Shown here: in pieces, positions 33,949 to 45,600 of the stretch | Position numbering within the stretch: position 1 is the first letter of the stretch | Layout of the letters: every line of letters begins with the position of its first letter | Assembly (NCBI GenBank): GCA_964036045.1 | Contig: OZ038380.1 | Coordinates: forward strand, 184,838,108 to 184,902,107 | DNA: 64,000 bases | Source: Eutreptiella sp. 'Long Island Sound 2002' | Taxonomy: Eukaryota; Euglenozoa; Euglenophyceae; Eutreptiales; Eutreptiaceae | Direction: 5' to 3' | The notes under the pieces: model-generated | Databases searched by the model: none | Seen by the model: only the letters and a program-made list of their open reading frames with translations | What the model was told of the DNA's origin: nothing | Position numbers and translations under genes: made by a program

Positions 33949-36425
33949 ATGGATCCAGAAAGGAGGACGCCGACGCGAAGACAGCGCCAGCGCCTGAGGC
34001 GCCGGCAAGGCCAGCGCCTGGCGCTGTACCTTCGGCGGAGCCCTTACATGGGCCAGTGGATGCGGCTGAGGACTCCCTGGATGGACTCCAGACGGCCTTC
34101 GGGGCCCTGTCTGTCGAGGAGGTGTTCACCACTCAGCCTGTGAAGAGGAAGAGAGAGAGCGAGAAGGATGCTGGAGAAGGAGCAGACGAAGGAGAGGAGC
34201 AAAGGCAAGACCTGACGAATGTCCCTACCTTCGAAGGCGCACCAAGCGCTTCTGGCCTCCACGCATCACCCTCTCCTTTAACCACCACACTCCCAGCCGC
34301 TGCAACATCCACTTCCACAACCAACCCGCCTATGGCAGAGGGCACAGGCTTTACTGGCATGCCTCCCTACCCCGCCTATGGGATGCGCCCACCTACCACT
34401 GCGCTCCTTGAGGCAACTACTGCCAGTGAGCCGGTGGCTTCCAGCTCTGCGCCGCGATGGTATGCGGCTGAATATCCCCATCCACTACCCGCTACTGGAA
34501 CCTATGTGGATGTTCCTGGGTATGCACCTGGGTATGCACCCTTGAGTGGGTTGAGGTGAGGACCTGAGTCCCTTGGAGGCAGGAGTAGAGGATCGGGGAG
34601 ATCCTCCAACAGGTCCCTGACGCGGTCGGAGATCAACGAGGTGCTCCGAGGAGCCACTTCAAAAATCGTGGGCGACCTCACACAAGAGATCCGTGAGAAG
34701 CTGGAGCCCCTGATGATCCCGCCCCAAGCGTCACCTATCTCGGTGGGAATGTCACCCCACCGAGTACAGGCTAACCACCTGGCGGCAGGGTTGACAAATA
34801 CCCTGGGGAGCCTGAGGAGCAGACCGATGCCGACGCCTGCAGCTATTCCGAGAAGTCCTTTCGTGCCGAGAACGGCCCAGCCGCCCTACAGCCACGTGAC
34901 GAACTCGACGAGGGCCGAGCTGGACCGGCTGGGGCTGACAGCCTTGAGGGCTATGGTGGACGTGGAGCCTTATGGCTCCAGTGATCTAGGCGGAGACCCC
35001 TCCGACGATGAGCTGCCGTCGATGGATTCTTCTTCGCCCTCAGATGACGATGACCCTGAGGACCCCGAGGACCCCAAGGGAAAGAAGAAGAAGAAGAAGA
35101 AGAAGAAGACCCGACGCCCTGAAGGACGCCGGACTCAGGAGGTGAAGGCTATTGCCACCTCCAAAATCGTGGTGAACCTGCCTGAGTTCACAGGCAAGGA
35201 CCTCAGCGAGTTCGCTGAGAACTTTGGTCGGTTCCTACGATTGACCGGCCAGACCCACGCTAGTGGGCGAGTGAAGTGCGATCTGCTCCTGCAGTGCTGC
35301 AAGACCAAGTACCTGGAGAAGCAGGTCAGGCAGATCGTGACTAACTCCGCCACCTTTGCCGATGTGTTGGTTGCCCTGGAGAGGCAGTACCCGACCTACG
35401 AAACCGACCTCTCCATCAGGGCCGAGATCCAGAACCTGCCCGTGCTGCCCAACAACCCCAAACCTGGCAGGGTCTCTGAGCTGTTGGCGGACCTGGATCA
35501 CTGGGCTGGACGACTGACGCCCGGTTCCTACAGCAGCGACGACCTGCTGTTCTGGTTGGTGGCCAAGCTCCCCCGAGAGCTATGGGACGAGTGCCGTTTG
35601 ACGGCTGAGCGCAAGGCTAGATCCCTCCGCTACAAGGATCTATGCCCGCTGCTCCTGGAGATGGCGCTGGAGAAAGAGAGCGACCAGCACTTGAACAACT
35701 ACCGTCCTGGTGGTGGAGGTTCTGGAGGCAAAGGGTACCAAGGGTCCCGACCTGGGCAGGGGACTACCCCCAAACACGCCCACGCCCGTACCATGGAGAA
35801 CGTGAAGGAGCTATTCTGGTGTGATGCCAGAGACGAGCAGGGCCACCTGCAGCACGCCTCTGACTGCGAGCAGCGAGACTGCTTCGTAGTTCAGGGGAAG
35901 CAGCAGGAGAAGAACACCGGCGCCAAAGCGAAGCTGCCGGATCATTACCGGTGCACCATCACGTGTGCATTCTGCGGTAAGCGGAAGCACTACGAGGATG
36001 AGTGCTACCATAAGCAACGCCTATCGGCGAAGCTTAAAGGGGAAGATCCTGGCAAAGGCTCAAGCAAAGGTGGAGGCAAAGGCAAAGGCAACGACTCCGG
36101 CAAGGGCAAGTCGAAAGGACGTGGTCAAGGGCAAGACAAGGGTCAAGGTGGACGAGGAGGAGGTGCTAACCGCCAGCCCGACAACAAGAACAAGGACAAG
36201 AACGGAGGCAACCCCAACCCTAATCCAGGGGGGAACTCCGAGCCCTCTGGAGAGCAGTCTGGACCTACCACACGCTCACAAACGCAGGCCCAGCCAGAAC
36301 AAGGAGCCAAGCGTGAGCATGAAGGTGGTGATGACGGCAACGCTAAGAAGAGGAGCCGTTTCATGAGGATGGCCCGCAAATTGCGGAACAAGGGGTTCGA
36401 GGTGACCTGTCCCGCGGAGTTCTGA
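33949..36425 (+). pseudogene. E2 gag with start-proximal 1-nt deletion and one in-frame TGA
   Basis: The homologous ATG at 33949 is out of frame with the rest because one base is missing just after it compared with E1. The gag frame resumes within about 20 nt and is open to a TGA at 34557-34559, where E1 has AGA (Arg). It then continues in the same frame to TGA at 36425. Domains: Pro/Ala-rich N-terminus with KRKRESEK, a Ser/Arg stretch, acidic DDDDPEDPEDP followed by a Lys run, capsid-like LPEFTGKDLSEFAENFGRFL to LPRELWDECR, a Gly-rich linker, the CCHC knuckle CAFCGKRKHYEDEC and a Gly/Lys tail. As written it cannot give a full gag, even though pol is intact. Confidence 0.8.
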
Positions 36426-36478
36426 CGGGGACGCTGTGGTGGCACCCAAGACCTGGTGTTTTGGGTACGTATCCGACT

Positions 36479-37597
36479 CACCTTTGATTTTACCGGGCAC
36501 AAAATGGCCCAAACCCGGATTCTATCCAAATGGTTGACAAAATTGACACATCTTTGTTGTGTATTAGACTTGTTTTGAATATTTTGTGGTTTTTGCCTAT
36601 CATTCATAATAACAGTTGACGCATGGCTCATTTTGAGTGCCAAGATGTCATGCACATCCAATATTTCGGGCAAAACAAAAACTCAATTTGTGTGGAGAAA
36701 TGAATTACTTACTTGTCCAACACAATACAAAATGGAAACCATTGCAATGTATGTAGACAACATAGATTGACCCTGATCTACACACGATTCACATTGTTCT
36801 TGTGCTTTTTGTCTTGCACCATGCAGTTATAATGTGATATGCTCGTCAATACCCCAACTTTTCATAACAAACATTTCACTAAAAAAATCATACAAATGCC
36901 CAATCATTTGCTTCACCCAATGTCTAGCAACCGATCACTGCACCTACCAACTGTCGTCAACCTTGTACGCCGCCCTAAACTCTGACCAAAACTGATCTTC
37001 TTGCAGTCTCTGCCTCGCATGCGTTTTATTACTTCAAATGTTGCAAAATCAATCCTTGCCAAGCATGCAATGGGTTCTTGCACTTCACAGGGTTGCGTAA
37101 TCGTAATATGCAAAATGAGTCTCGCACATGCAAAATCGCTCGCTGTATGTCAGCATGGCAGCAACAACTAATGGATGCAGGAAATGCCTGTGCTGCCATC
37201 AATCCTTGCCAAGCATGCAGTGGGTTGTTGCACTTCAGCGGGTTGCTGATAAATATTAACTGGTGAAGCAACAGAAAAATTGTCATCGCTGTGTGTTGTA
37301 CCTTCAGCAGATGGTTCAAAAACAGCTGTAATCAATTAACTTACAAATTCAGAAGAGGCCACTGGCTGAACTGTAACTCTGACTACCATCAACGAATGGT
37401 AATATGCAAAATGAGTCTTGCAGCTGCAAAGTCGCTGCATTTCAGCAACAGCTAATGGATGGAGGAACACAAAAAAACATGCAGTGCGCTCCATGCCTCT
37501 GGTGTCAGCAAACCTGGCACAATGTGCAGTGGGTTGTTGTGCAGCAATGGTTTGCTGAGAAATAATCACTGATCAAGAAAGAGAGAAGTAGCTCAAG
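36479..37597. repeat. Left arm of the 6.2-kb insertion, non-coding repeats
   Basis: The first roughly 560 bp match 15013-15573 and most of the inverted copy at 19958-20825. From about 37,040 on, three diverged units of a block containing CCTTGCCAAGCATGCA follow, each with GTTGTTGCACTTCA-like sequence. No gene seen. Confidence 0.65.
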
Positions 37598-38785
37598 TTA
37601 AGCAATCAAACATTGTGACTGTCCCTGCTGGCCTTGCAGAAGCTGCTGCTGCTGCTGCCCCTGCAGAAGTTGCTGCAACAGCTGCCCCTGCTGCCCCTGC
37701 AGAAAATGCTGCTGCTGCCCCTGCAGAAAATGCTCCTGCCCCTGGAGATGCTGCCCTTGCAGAAATTGCTGCCCTTGCAGAAGTTGCTGCAGCGTGTTAT
37801 GGTTCTGTGCTTGTGCTGGCAGCAATGGCAACCCTTGTGGAGGCAACGCTGTCAGGACACTCTGCAATGGGTGCACTGTGTGCTGTGTTGGTGGTGGCAT
37901 CAAACTTTGCAATACCTGTGTTACCAACTGTGTCGGCATCTGCGGCATCTGTGTTGGCAACTGTGTCTGCTGTGAAACTGAGCCCTGATTACCTGCCTCC
38001 TGACCCTGCCCTTGATTTCGCAGCAACTCCAGAATGGACTCGAGCTTGGAGGAAACGTCATCCCGTGCTTGGATTGTAGTGTCTGCTTTGTCCTCTGCCT
38101 CGACACCCTGCTCCGCATGCGCTGCTGCTGCTGCTTCCTTCTGCGCCTGGGCTGCCGCCGTTTTTTTCGCCTTGTCCTCTGCCGCTTTTTTCGCCTTGTC
38201 CGCTGCTCGCTTCTCCGCTGCCGCGCGCTTCTGCTCCTTTTTTGCTGCTGCAGCCTCCTTCTGAGCCTTGGCCGCTGCTGCCTTTTTTGCTCTGTCAACG
38301 GCCTGCTTCTCTGCTGCGGCCTGTTTCTTCGCCTGCTCCTTTGCTGCTGCTGCTGCTTCCTTCTGTGCCCGATCTGCCGCCGCCTTTTTCGCTTTGTCAG
38401 CTGCCTCCTTCTCTGCTGCGGCGCGCTTCCTCTCGGTCGCTGTTGCTGCTGCATCCTTCTTCGGCACCACCATGCTCCCGTCATCGCCCCCATCTCCGCT
38501 GTCGCTGCTCACATGGATGTCCGCAGCACTATCGAGCCTCCGATTGCCTTTGGCCTGAAGACGACACAAAGCTGTACAAAAGCGAACAATGAACATCGCA
38601 TGAAGACAGGGTGGCAGGCACTGTGGTAGGGTAAGAATTAGGTAAAGTAAGGTGAGGAGAAGGGTGCGCGATATGAGAAACCAGGGGGGGGGGGTGCTAC
38701 CAATTGTCCGGGTGTCATAAAAAACGGGCAGGGCGCAATTTGTGTGTCGTGTATGAAAATGGATAGGCGGGCGAACACCAAGCAA
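37598..38785 (-). CDS. Unknown Ala/Lys coiled-coil and Gln-rich protein
   Basis: Read on the minus strand. The first part of the open frame (upstream of about 38,558) is probably not coding, because CTTCAG|GCC at about 38,557 looks like a splice acceptor. After it comes SSDSGDGGDDGS, a long Ala/Lys/Glu region with repeated KKAA..KAQKEAAAAAKEQ units that would form a single helix or coiled coil, then a Gln/Leu/Pro-rich tail of LLQGQQ(H/F) repeats. It is not a known transposon protein. It may be the second exon of the ORF at 38852-40804. Confidence 0.45.
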   Translation of the reverse strand: MLGVRPPIHFHTRHTNCALPVFYDTRTIGSTPPPWFLISRTLLLTLLYLILTLPQCLPPCLHAMFIVRFCTALCRLQAKGNRRLDSAADIHVSSDSGDGGDDGSMVVPKKDAAATATERKRAAAEKEAADKAKKAAADRAQKEAAAAAKEQAKKQAAAEKQAVDRAKKAAAAKAQKEAAAAKKEQKRAAAEKRAADKAKKAAEDKAKKTAAAQAQKEAAAAAHAEQGVEAEDKADTTIQARDDVSSKLESILELLRNQGQGQEAGNQGSVSQQTQLPTQMPQMPTQLVTQVLQSLMPPPTQHTVHPLQSVLTALPPQGLPLLPAQAQNHNTLQQLLQGQQFLQGQHLQGQEHFLQGQQQHFLQGQQGQLLQQLLQGQQQQQLLQGQQGQSQCLIA

Positions 38786-38851
38786 TGTATGTAGTGCGTG
38801 TGATGAGAAAAAAGGGGGAGCTCGTGCTGGTGTGGGGGCAGAGACCTAATG

Positions 38852-40804
38852 CTAGTGTGGGGGGGGGGGGGGATGGGCTTGTGTTTGTGTGTGCAGGGGG
38901 GGGGGGTTCAAAGGGTTGCCTGTGTGTCTGAGGAGAGACAATTTTTGTAAAGCACGGACAAATACCTCCGCATGAATGACACTAGGTAGCATCAACCCAG
39001 GGTCACCGTATTGCAGTACTACTAAGTAGCCTGGTTCATGTGGCTGTTTGAGCGTTTGACGCTCATCCATGGCTGGCACTTGCAGGATCTCACTGTTCCG
39101 GATTGCAATGTCAGCTCCAGCAACCTTCATGCTCCACAATGTAGGTTTCAAGGGCACAAAAATAGTGTATCCCACACGTAGCTCAGCCCATGCACTTGTG
39201 TACCCTGTACCAGAACTAACTTTGGCTAAATAGCCTCCGACATATGGGTAGTCTCCAGTCGTCCCTAGCTTCTGCATGATGGCCGCAAAGTCATTTGACA
39301 AAGAGGCCCCATCCCGCACTGCATGCAGGGGCAACAATTTCAGATTGACTGCTGCCTCATCATGCGCCCAGTCACCACGCCCAACATGCCCAAAAGCATG
39401 TTGCGCCTTTTGCAGCACAATCTTTGCCAATGGCAATTTACGAACACATACTCCTAAACCCTCTTGTGGGAGTGGACGCATGGTACCCAGCATTCCTCCT
39501 CCCACCACTGGGGACCTTGTAACCCCTGAATCTGCCACACTACCGCCCGAGCCCCGGGTGTCATCCTCTGGTTCGGGTGCTGGAGGCTCTGTGGCCTTGG
39601 AATCCTCCGTTGGAACTGCAGGTCCACTACTGGGCTGAGAAGACGCATTCAGCAACTCATCAAAATCCAGATATGGGAACCAAGTATCGGCAGAATTAAA
39701 TGCTCCATCCAAGGCACGTGCAACCTCAGGAGTGCGTGGTGTGGCTGATTCGTCATCATGCTCTAGCCGCACAGGGGACTCAGGCAGTCCTGTACCATGT
39801 TGGTCCCGCACTGGGCTTTGCTTTTGCTGTCCTACATGGTCATGCACCCCCATGTTGGCCACATCCTGTGCCTTGTCCTCAGGGTGTGCAATCCCCACGT
39901 TGGTGCCATCCACTGCCTGCTCTTGAAATCTGCTGTACCCGTATGCCTCTGCAGGCATCTCTGGTGGCACCAAACGGGGACGGTTCTTGCCAGCCTCCAC
40001 TGCCTGCTTCAGGCGTAGCACCAACATGTCGTGCTTTGCACTTTGTGGAAAGTACAACTCAAATTGTTCCAACAGAGCATGGAGGGAAGCCTTTGAATAT
40101 GTTTTGAGTACGTCCATTGGTACATTCCGGGTTTCCTCTATTTGAGCAGCCATCCGTAATATCTCCTCTCGTTCAACACAACGACCAGGGACTTTTTTGG
40201 CCTTCTTGGCTGCCGGTTTGGCCTTCTTCTTGGCCTTATGACCACTACCAGGGGTACCTTGCGCTGTGCGCTTGCGGCTTGCTGCCTCCTCATCGGATTC
40301 TGCAGCATAAGAAGTGTCTGACCCACTGGTATCCGTTTCCTCTGCTTGTTCAGATTCTATAATCACGTCCGGGTGAAACTCCCTGCAGCCTGGTGGTAAT
40401 TGTTCCATGGGGAGGATGTCTCTCAGTGGGTGCCATAATGTCTTGCCCTTCTCCTGCTTGTATCTCACCTCTACCAGGCCTGGGTTGGCCTTGGTTCTAG
40501 GCCCAGTAACAACTTCACCACGAGCCGCCAGCAGGGTCACAGGTATGGTGGTACTGGGTACTGTACCAAGTGGACGCATAGAACCCCACAGGGCCCACAC
40601 TGGCTCACGCAGTTTTACGCCCAGAGTGGCAGCAGTAATCACTGCATCAGGGCGGACTTGTCTGAGGATGACATCGCTACAGATAAACTGCCCTTCTATG
40701 TCCTTTGGGGTTAACATTGTCAGTCTAGGGAGGAAATTGATGATAGGTAAGAGGCAAAAGTGTGCAGAGCCCCCGGGGGGGGGGGGATCCTTGGGGTTGT
40801 ACAC
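38852..40804 (-). CDS. Unknown protein with SAP-like segment, probable first exon
   Basis: Read on the minus strand. The likely start is the later Met in MLTPKDIEGQF near 40,717, because the upstream part is a translated poly-G tract. The N-terminal segment looks globular, then comes a Ser/Glu-rich region and a Lys/Ala basic patch (KAKKKAKPAAKKAKK). PMDVLKTYSKASLHALLEQF... resembles a SAP-type helix pair only weakly. The conserved-looking C-terminal part (YPYVGGYLAKVSSGTGY, VGYTIFVPLKP) degenerates into a poly-Pro/His tail coded by a poly-G tract (38,860-38,910), so the real coding end or splice donor is probably near 38,930. No family recognised. Confidence 0.45.
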   Translation of the reverse strand: MYNPKDPPPPGGSAHFCLLPIINFLPRLTMLTPKDIEGQFICSDVILRQVRPDAVITAATLGVKLREPVWALWGSMRPLGTVPSTTIPVTLLAARGEVVTGPRTKANPGLVEVRYKQEKGKTLWHPLRDILPMEQLPPGCREFHPDVIIESEQAEETDTSGSDTSYAAESDEEAASRKRTAQGTPGSGHKAKKKAKPAAKKAKKVPGRCVEREEILRMAAQIEETRNVPMDVLKTYSKASLHALLEQFELYFPQSAKHDMLVLRLKQAVEAGKNRPRLVPPEMPAEAYGYSRFQEQAVDGTNVGIAHPEDKAQDVANMGVHDHVGQQKQSPVRDQHGTGLPESPVRLEHDDESATPRTPEVARALDGAFNSADTWFPYLDFDELLNASSQPSSGPAVPTEDSKATEPPAPEPEDDTRGSGGSVADSGVTRSPVVGGGMLGTMRPLPQEGLGVCVRKLPLAKIVLQKAQHAFGHVGRGDWAHDEAAVNLKLLPLHAVRDGASLSNDFAAIMQKLGTTGDYPYVGGYLAKVSSGTGYTSAWAELRVGYTIFVPLKPTLWSMKVAGADIAIRNSEILQVPAMDERQTLKQPHEPGYLVVLQYGDPGLMLPSVIHAEVFVRALQKLSLLRHTGNPLNPPPLHTQTQAHPPPPPH

Positions 40805-41390
40805 AACACCTCAACTGAGCGGGGGGGGGGGGCAGATTTTTGGGTGTGTGCACAATGAATAAACTGCTACATACTGGAGTGTGGCAACACAAAACACACT
40901 TGCTGCAAATCCACCACCAGCAGCACAGATCTCCACTTGCAGTTCAAGAATGACGAAGTCAACTGAAATCCATCAAAATCAGCAGCCCCAGGTCACGGAA
41001 ATCAGAGTGAAGCCCAACCAGGATGCCCAAAACGACCTCGGAGGTCACGAAGCCCAGAGTGAAATCCAAAAAGCAGGCCCAAAAGGACCTTCAGTGAAGC
41101 CTGTTGCCCAGCGCCAGAGTGCAGCAGCCCATTGCAGAGCACCACGGTGCAGAAGTGGAGGGCAACGCGAAGCAGGTGAAGAATGCCCGTAGGTGGAAGG
41201 TCCTCGAAATCAGGCCCATGCCCAAAGTCAACTCGAAGTATACTGTGCACGGAAGTGGAAAACCAGGAGTGACACAAAACAGGCAGCAGCAAGCAGCAGC
41301 AGCAGCAGCATGCCGTTCACCGGCAGTACTGATCCAGTTCCTTACAGCAGTTCTCAACCATTCAAGACAGCTGGAACCACCACTGCACCA
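40805..41390. other. Spacer in the 6.2-kb insertion
   Basis: Contains small overlapping open frames on the plus strand (e.g. 40881-41192) with no recognisable motif. I do not call a gene here. Confidence 0.3.
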
Positions 41391-41391
41391 C

Positions 41392-41960
41392 AAACCGAGT
41401 TCTCAGTTACCCACTCACCTCAATTCTCAACTTTATTTCAAAAACCTGGGCCAACCTTTGTGACACGAAGTTCTTTAGCGCCTTGTACGCTGCGACCAGT
41501 TCAAACCTGCGACCAGTTCAAACCGAGTTCTCAGTTAACCACACACCTTAGTTCTCATCGTCATTTCAAAAACCTGGGCCAGCCTTTGTGACGCGAAGTT
41601 CTTTAGCGCCTCGTACGGTGCGACCAGTTCAAAACGAGTTCTCAGTTAACCACACACCTCAGTTCTCATCGTCATTTCAAAAGCCTGTGGCAACCTTTGT
41701 GAAGCGAAGTTCTTTGGAGCCTCGTACGCTGCAACCAGTTCAAGCCGAGTTCTGAGTTACCTGCACACCTCAGTTCTCAAAGTCAGTTCAAAAACCTGTG
41801 CCAACCTTTGTGAAGCAAAGTTCTTTTGAGCATCGTAGGGTGGGACCAGTTCAAACTGACTTCTCAGTTAACCACACACCTCAGTTCTCATTGTCATTTC
41901 AAACACCTGCCAACCTTTGTGAAGCCTAGTTCTTTTGAGCATTGTGCGGTGCAAAGGGCC
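41392..41960 (+). repeat. 111-bp tandem repeat, five units
   Basis: Units begin near 41392, 41521, 41631, 41742 and 41853, each with an AAACCGAGTTCTCAGTTA-like start and CAACCTTTGTGAAGC and GCGACCAGTTC blocks. The first unit has 18 extra bases. A period of 111 is divisible by three, but stops interrupt every frame across the array. Confidence 0.8.
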
Positions 41961-42612
41961 CGTGCCTGCAAGTTTGAGATATTTGCCAAAGATGAGCTAC
42001 AAAGCCTGACCGTTGGAATGGGTACTTCTGCACCACAGGAGATCCCTTTTCAGGGAGAGTCAAGGGTTGCAGAACAGGCTTTGCAACAAAGCAGGCAAAT
42101 AGTAAACTCACAGAGCCAAGACCGGGCAAAGAAGGCACAACACAAGCAAGTGCACAGCACGTCAACTGTCAACTGTTCCGAAACCTTTACCAGCAACACA
42201 AATCAAGTCCCAGGGACCTCAGTTCTCAACAGTTCTCACCAGTTCAACGTTGTGTTTGCAAGCAAGGCAAAACGAAGGCAATTAGTACTTAGCGTTAGTC
42301 AGAAATGTTGTGTCAAAATTTAGCAGTCAATAGCCGGAAATGTCCGGATCGATCTGCACTACAGCTGAGCAGCAGAAAAACAGCAAAACAACAATATTAA
42401 AACGACTTTTGGCAGGCATCTTTAGATTCAACCACAGCATTGTAATGTTCTGACACATCCACACTTTTGTGCGAAGGAATCAAATGTTTTCAAGCAATGG
42501 ATTTTGCAAAAATTCATGTTTGAACGACAAATTTTTGGCACCGCGGCCGTTTCAGATCCAGTAAGCCGTTTCAGATCCAGTGCGGTAGCGTAAATGCGGT
42601 TTTGGCCGCAGA
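41961..42612. other. Right arm of the 6.2-kb insertion
   Basis: Apart from an open frame ending at 42323 with no known motif, nothing is seen. A direct repeat of CCGTTTCAGATCCAGT lies near 42,548-42,582, just before the right terminal repeat. Confidence 0.4.
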
Positions 42613-45600
42613 ATGCCCCACAAAATCATAGGTGTAGGAGGACGTGAATACCTGGGGGTATTGGATACTGGCGCCACAATATCTATAGTGGCCAAGAAAA
42701 TTTTACCTGGTGGGAGCGTGAAGAACACCATGACCACCGCTGCTATACGCATGGGGGATGGACATGTGGTGCACAGCTGCGGGGACTGTGAAGTGGAGGT
42801 ACCTATGGGCTCCCGGACTATCGCCCATCGGTTCTATGTGATGGACACTGAGGCCTTCGACTTTGTACTGGGTACTGACTTCTTCGTACAGCACTCCCAG
42901 ATACAATCCCTGACGCTGCAAGCGCCCTACCTCCTCTACGTGGACCACGGCAGTGGCAGAGAGTCTGTGCCACTGGAGCAGTCGGAACATACCTCGAGTT
43001 ACCTGAGACTATCGAAGGAGGAGCCCTCGAACATGATGGCAGCCTCCAAAACTGAGGACTATCAACTATTGGGGGAAGTCCTAGACCAAGGTCTGAAGGA
43101 GTTGGGTTACTCTCGACAAGACCTGAGTGTGGAGTTGTTCGCCAGCGACAAGCAACATGTACTGGACCTTTACTGCAGCAAGGGGAAGAACTGCAGCTAC
43201 AAATTTTACTGGCCCTCTTTCGGGATGGCCTACGGGAACCCCGGGCTCAGTGAACTGGGGAAGGTGCTGACCAAGGTGGCCTTGGAACGTTCCCGTATGG
43301 TCCTGTGTTCCCCCGATTGGGGAGCCCATGGGGGCAATGAGTACTGGCGAAACCTCCTGGACAGGCTGACTATCAGCTCTATTCGTTTGCCTGATGAGGC
43401 CATCTACGTGCCTCTGGGACGCAAGACGCCTATTGGGAAGCCCAGATGGGGGAGTATGCTCAGCGTGGTGGACGGAAGTCTTACCACCATCCCCTGGGAG
43501 GACCTGGACCCGACTCTGGTCCAGGCTATACAACGAGAAAGCGATGGACTCGCCTTGGGTGACTTGAAGGATCGCCTACGACCTCAAGATGCTGTTGAGA
43601 CTACACCCGGAGGAGATGAGTACGTCGTGACTGACACCAACGCCCCCAACTGTCCCTGCCATGTACCTGTTCCTGATGGAGTCTCTGAGTGTGGACTATC
43701 TGAGCTACCTAGCTCTATCCACTCAGATGACGAGACTGAGCACGACGCCTTCTTCGTGCAGACCTGTGTGGAGGAAGTGGAGAACGCCGAGTACGTCGCC
43801 CCACTAAAACCCCTACTCTCCATGAGGGTGGAAGACCCCGTGGATGAAGAGCTGGACCCTCGATCCAGGCTCAGGGAGTATGTGGATTCCAAGAGGAAGT
43901 TGGTGGCGAAAAAGCTATGCTACGCGAAGCCTACCCGCAGCTCATGGCCACTGAAGCAAGGACGTATGGGAGACCTATCAAAATTGAAGGAGGACCTCGA
44001 ACAGAAGATCACCACCTGGCAAAGGGAGGTGGATCTGAAGCTCATGAAGAGCGTGTGGGGCGCCCATGTGAGGACCCCAGAGGAGGACGACCTCTCGGAG
44101 GAATGTGTATGTGAACCCCCTCGAGCGTGCCTATGTTGCCATCGTCCACCAGGGATTGTTGAACAAGACCTTCTATATGCCTACCAAGGGCTGAAGGATA
44201 CTACCACGGGCGAAGAGTCGGTGGAGGACCACCTCCCGACGTCTATTACCCAGGGGGCAAGCAACTTAGACTCTGACGAGGACATGGAGGACAAGATCAA
44301 GGTATTGGACCCGCGGGTGCAGAAGCTTATAAGGACCTATCTGGAGGTGTTCGGAGAACTACCCCCTCCAGCCTCATGTGATAAGCTGGTACAGATGGAC
44401 CTCAAGCTGAAACCCGAGTTCGTGGGTCACAAGATCCGGAGGAGACCCTATCCAGCTCCTAAAGAACAGGCCGACGAGATTGAGCGACAGATACAAGAAT
44501 GTATCCACGCAGGCCTAGTCCTGGAGTACAAGGACGGGGACTACCCCCTACACTGCAGCCCCTGTTTCCTGGTGGCTAAACCTGGGTCTACAGCCAAACG
44601 GCTGGTAGTGGACGACGGAGAGCTGAACAAGAAGACGCTGAACCACCCAGGGTCCATTCCCAATATGGAGTCTACCCTGGAGAAGATAGCCTCCTGCCGC
44701 TACAAGACCAAGATGGACAAGCGAAGCGGATTCTGGCAAGTGGACCTGACGCCCAACGCACAGGAACTACTGGCCTTCATCACCCCTCAGGGGAGGGTGT
44801 TCAAGTGGAAGGTCATGCCGTTTGGCGTGGCTAACGCACCCGCTCTATTCCAAGAGCTGATGAACAAGATCTTGTCCATCCTACGAAGGAGACCTAAGGT
44901 GCAGGAGCTCATATCCCGTGGTGCCCAGATGGAGGCTCACATCGACGATGTATGCCTCGGGACCAATACCCAGGAGGATCACCTAATCCTCTTGGGTGAG
45001 TTCTTTGCGGTCTGCCAGGAGAACCACACACGACTCAAGCTGGACAAGTGTGAGTTCATGCAGGAGACCATGCAGTACCTGGGGTTTGACGTTGGCTATG
45101 GGTGGTGGACCCCAGCGGCCTCTAAGGCCAAACCCCTGATGGATGCCAAGGTACGACACGAGGACCCCAAGAAAGGACTTCATGATGTACGCAGTTTCAT
45201 TGGGGCGTGCAACTTCTATCGCCGCCACATCAAAAACTTCACCTATACCAGCGCCGTACTGACGGACTTGATCAAGAAGAGTACTACTTGGCGCTGGGGC
45301 CCACAACAGCAACAAGCGTTTGACGAGCTCAAAGACAAGGTAGCCAACGCTAAATGCTTGGGCGTGCCTAGAGCACAAGGGGAGATTATCCTGGTGACCG
45401 ACGCCTGCAATGTGGGCGGTGGTGGAACGTTGTTCCAGTGGCAAGCACTAGAGAAGGAGGAGTTCGACTCGGCCATTTCCCAATGGGGGACGGAAGGTCT
45501 CAACCGAGATGGAACCCTCAAGCACAGCTACCCTGACGACAAGTGGGTCCTAGTACCTCTGGGCCACTGGAACTGCAAGTGCAACCAAGCCAGGGGGAAC

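Larger units (their letters stand above)
36479..42634. mobile_element. 6.2-kb insertion between E2 gag and pol, with imperfect terminal inverted repeats
   Basis: Left end CACCTTTGATTTTACCGGGC and right end GCCCCACAAAATCATAGGTG are inverted matches at 16 of 20 positions. Comparison with E1 shows uninterrupted sequence there (TATCGGACTAGG), so the insertion point is clear. At most a single T is duplicated. It holds two minus-strand ORFs, tandem repeats and no recognisable transposase or RT. Left-end sequence recurs in E1 at 15013 and 20825. Element class unknown. Confidence 0.6.

Noticed and set aside
38852-38930. Poly-Pro/His C-terminus of the minus-strand ORF
   Set aside because: Coded by a poly-G microsatellite next to likely intron sequence; probably not translated.
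36479-42634. CACTA or Helitron transposon
   Set aside because: The ends start with CACC, not CACTA, and there is no 3-bp TSD. Helitron-type A^T insertion and CTRR end are not seen, and no transposase or helicase is present.
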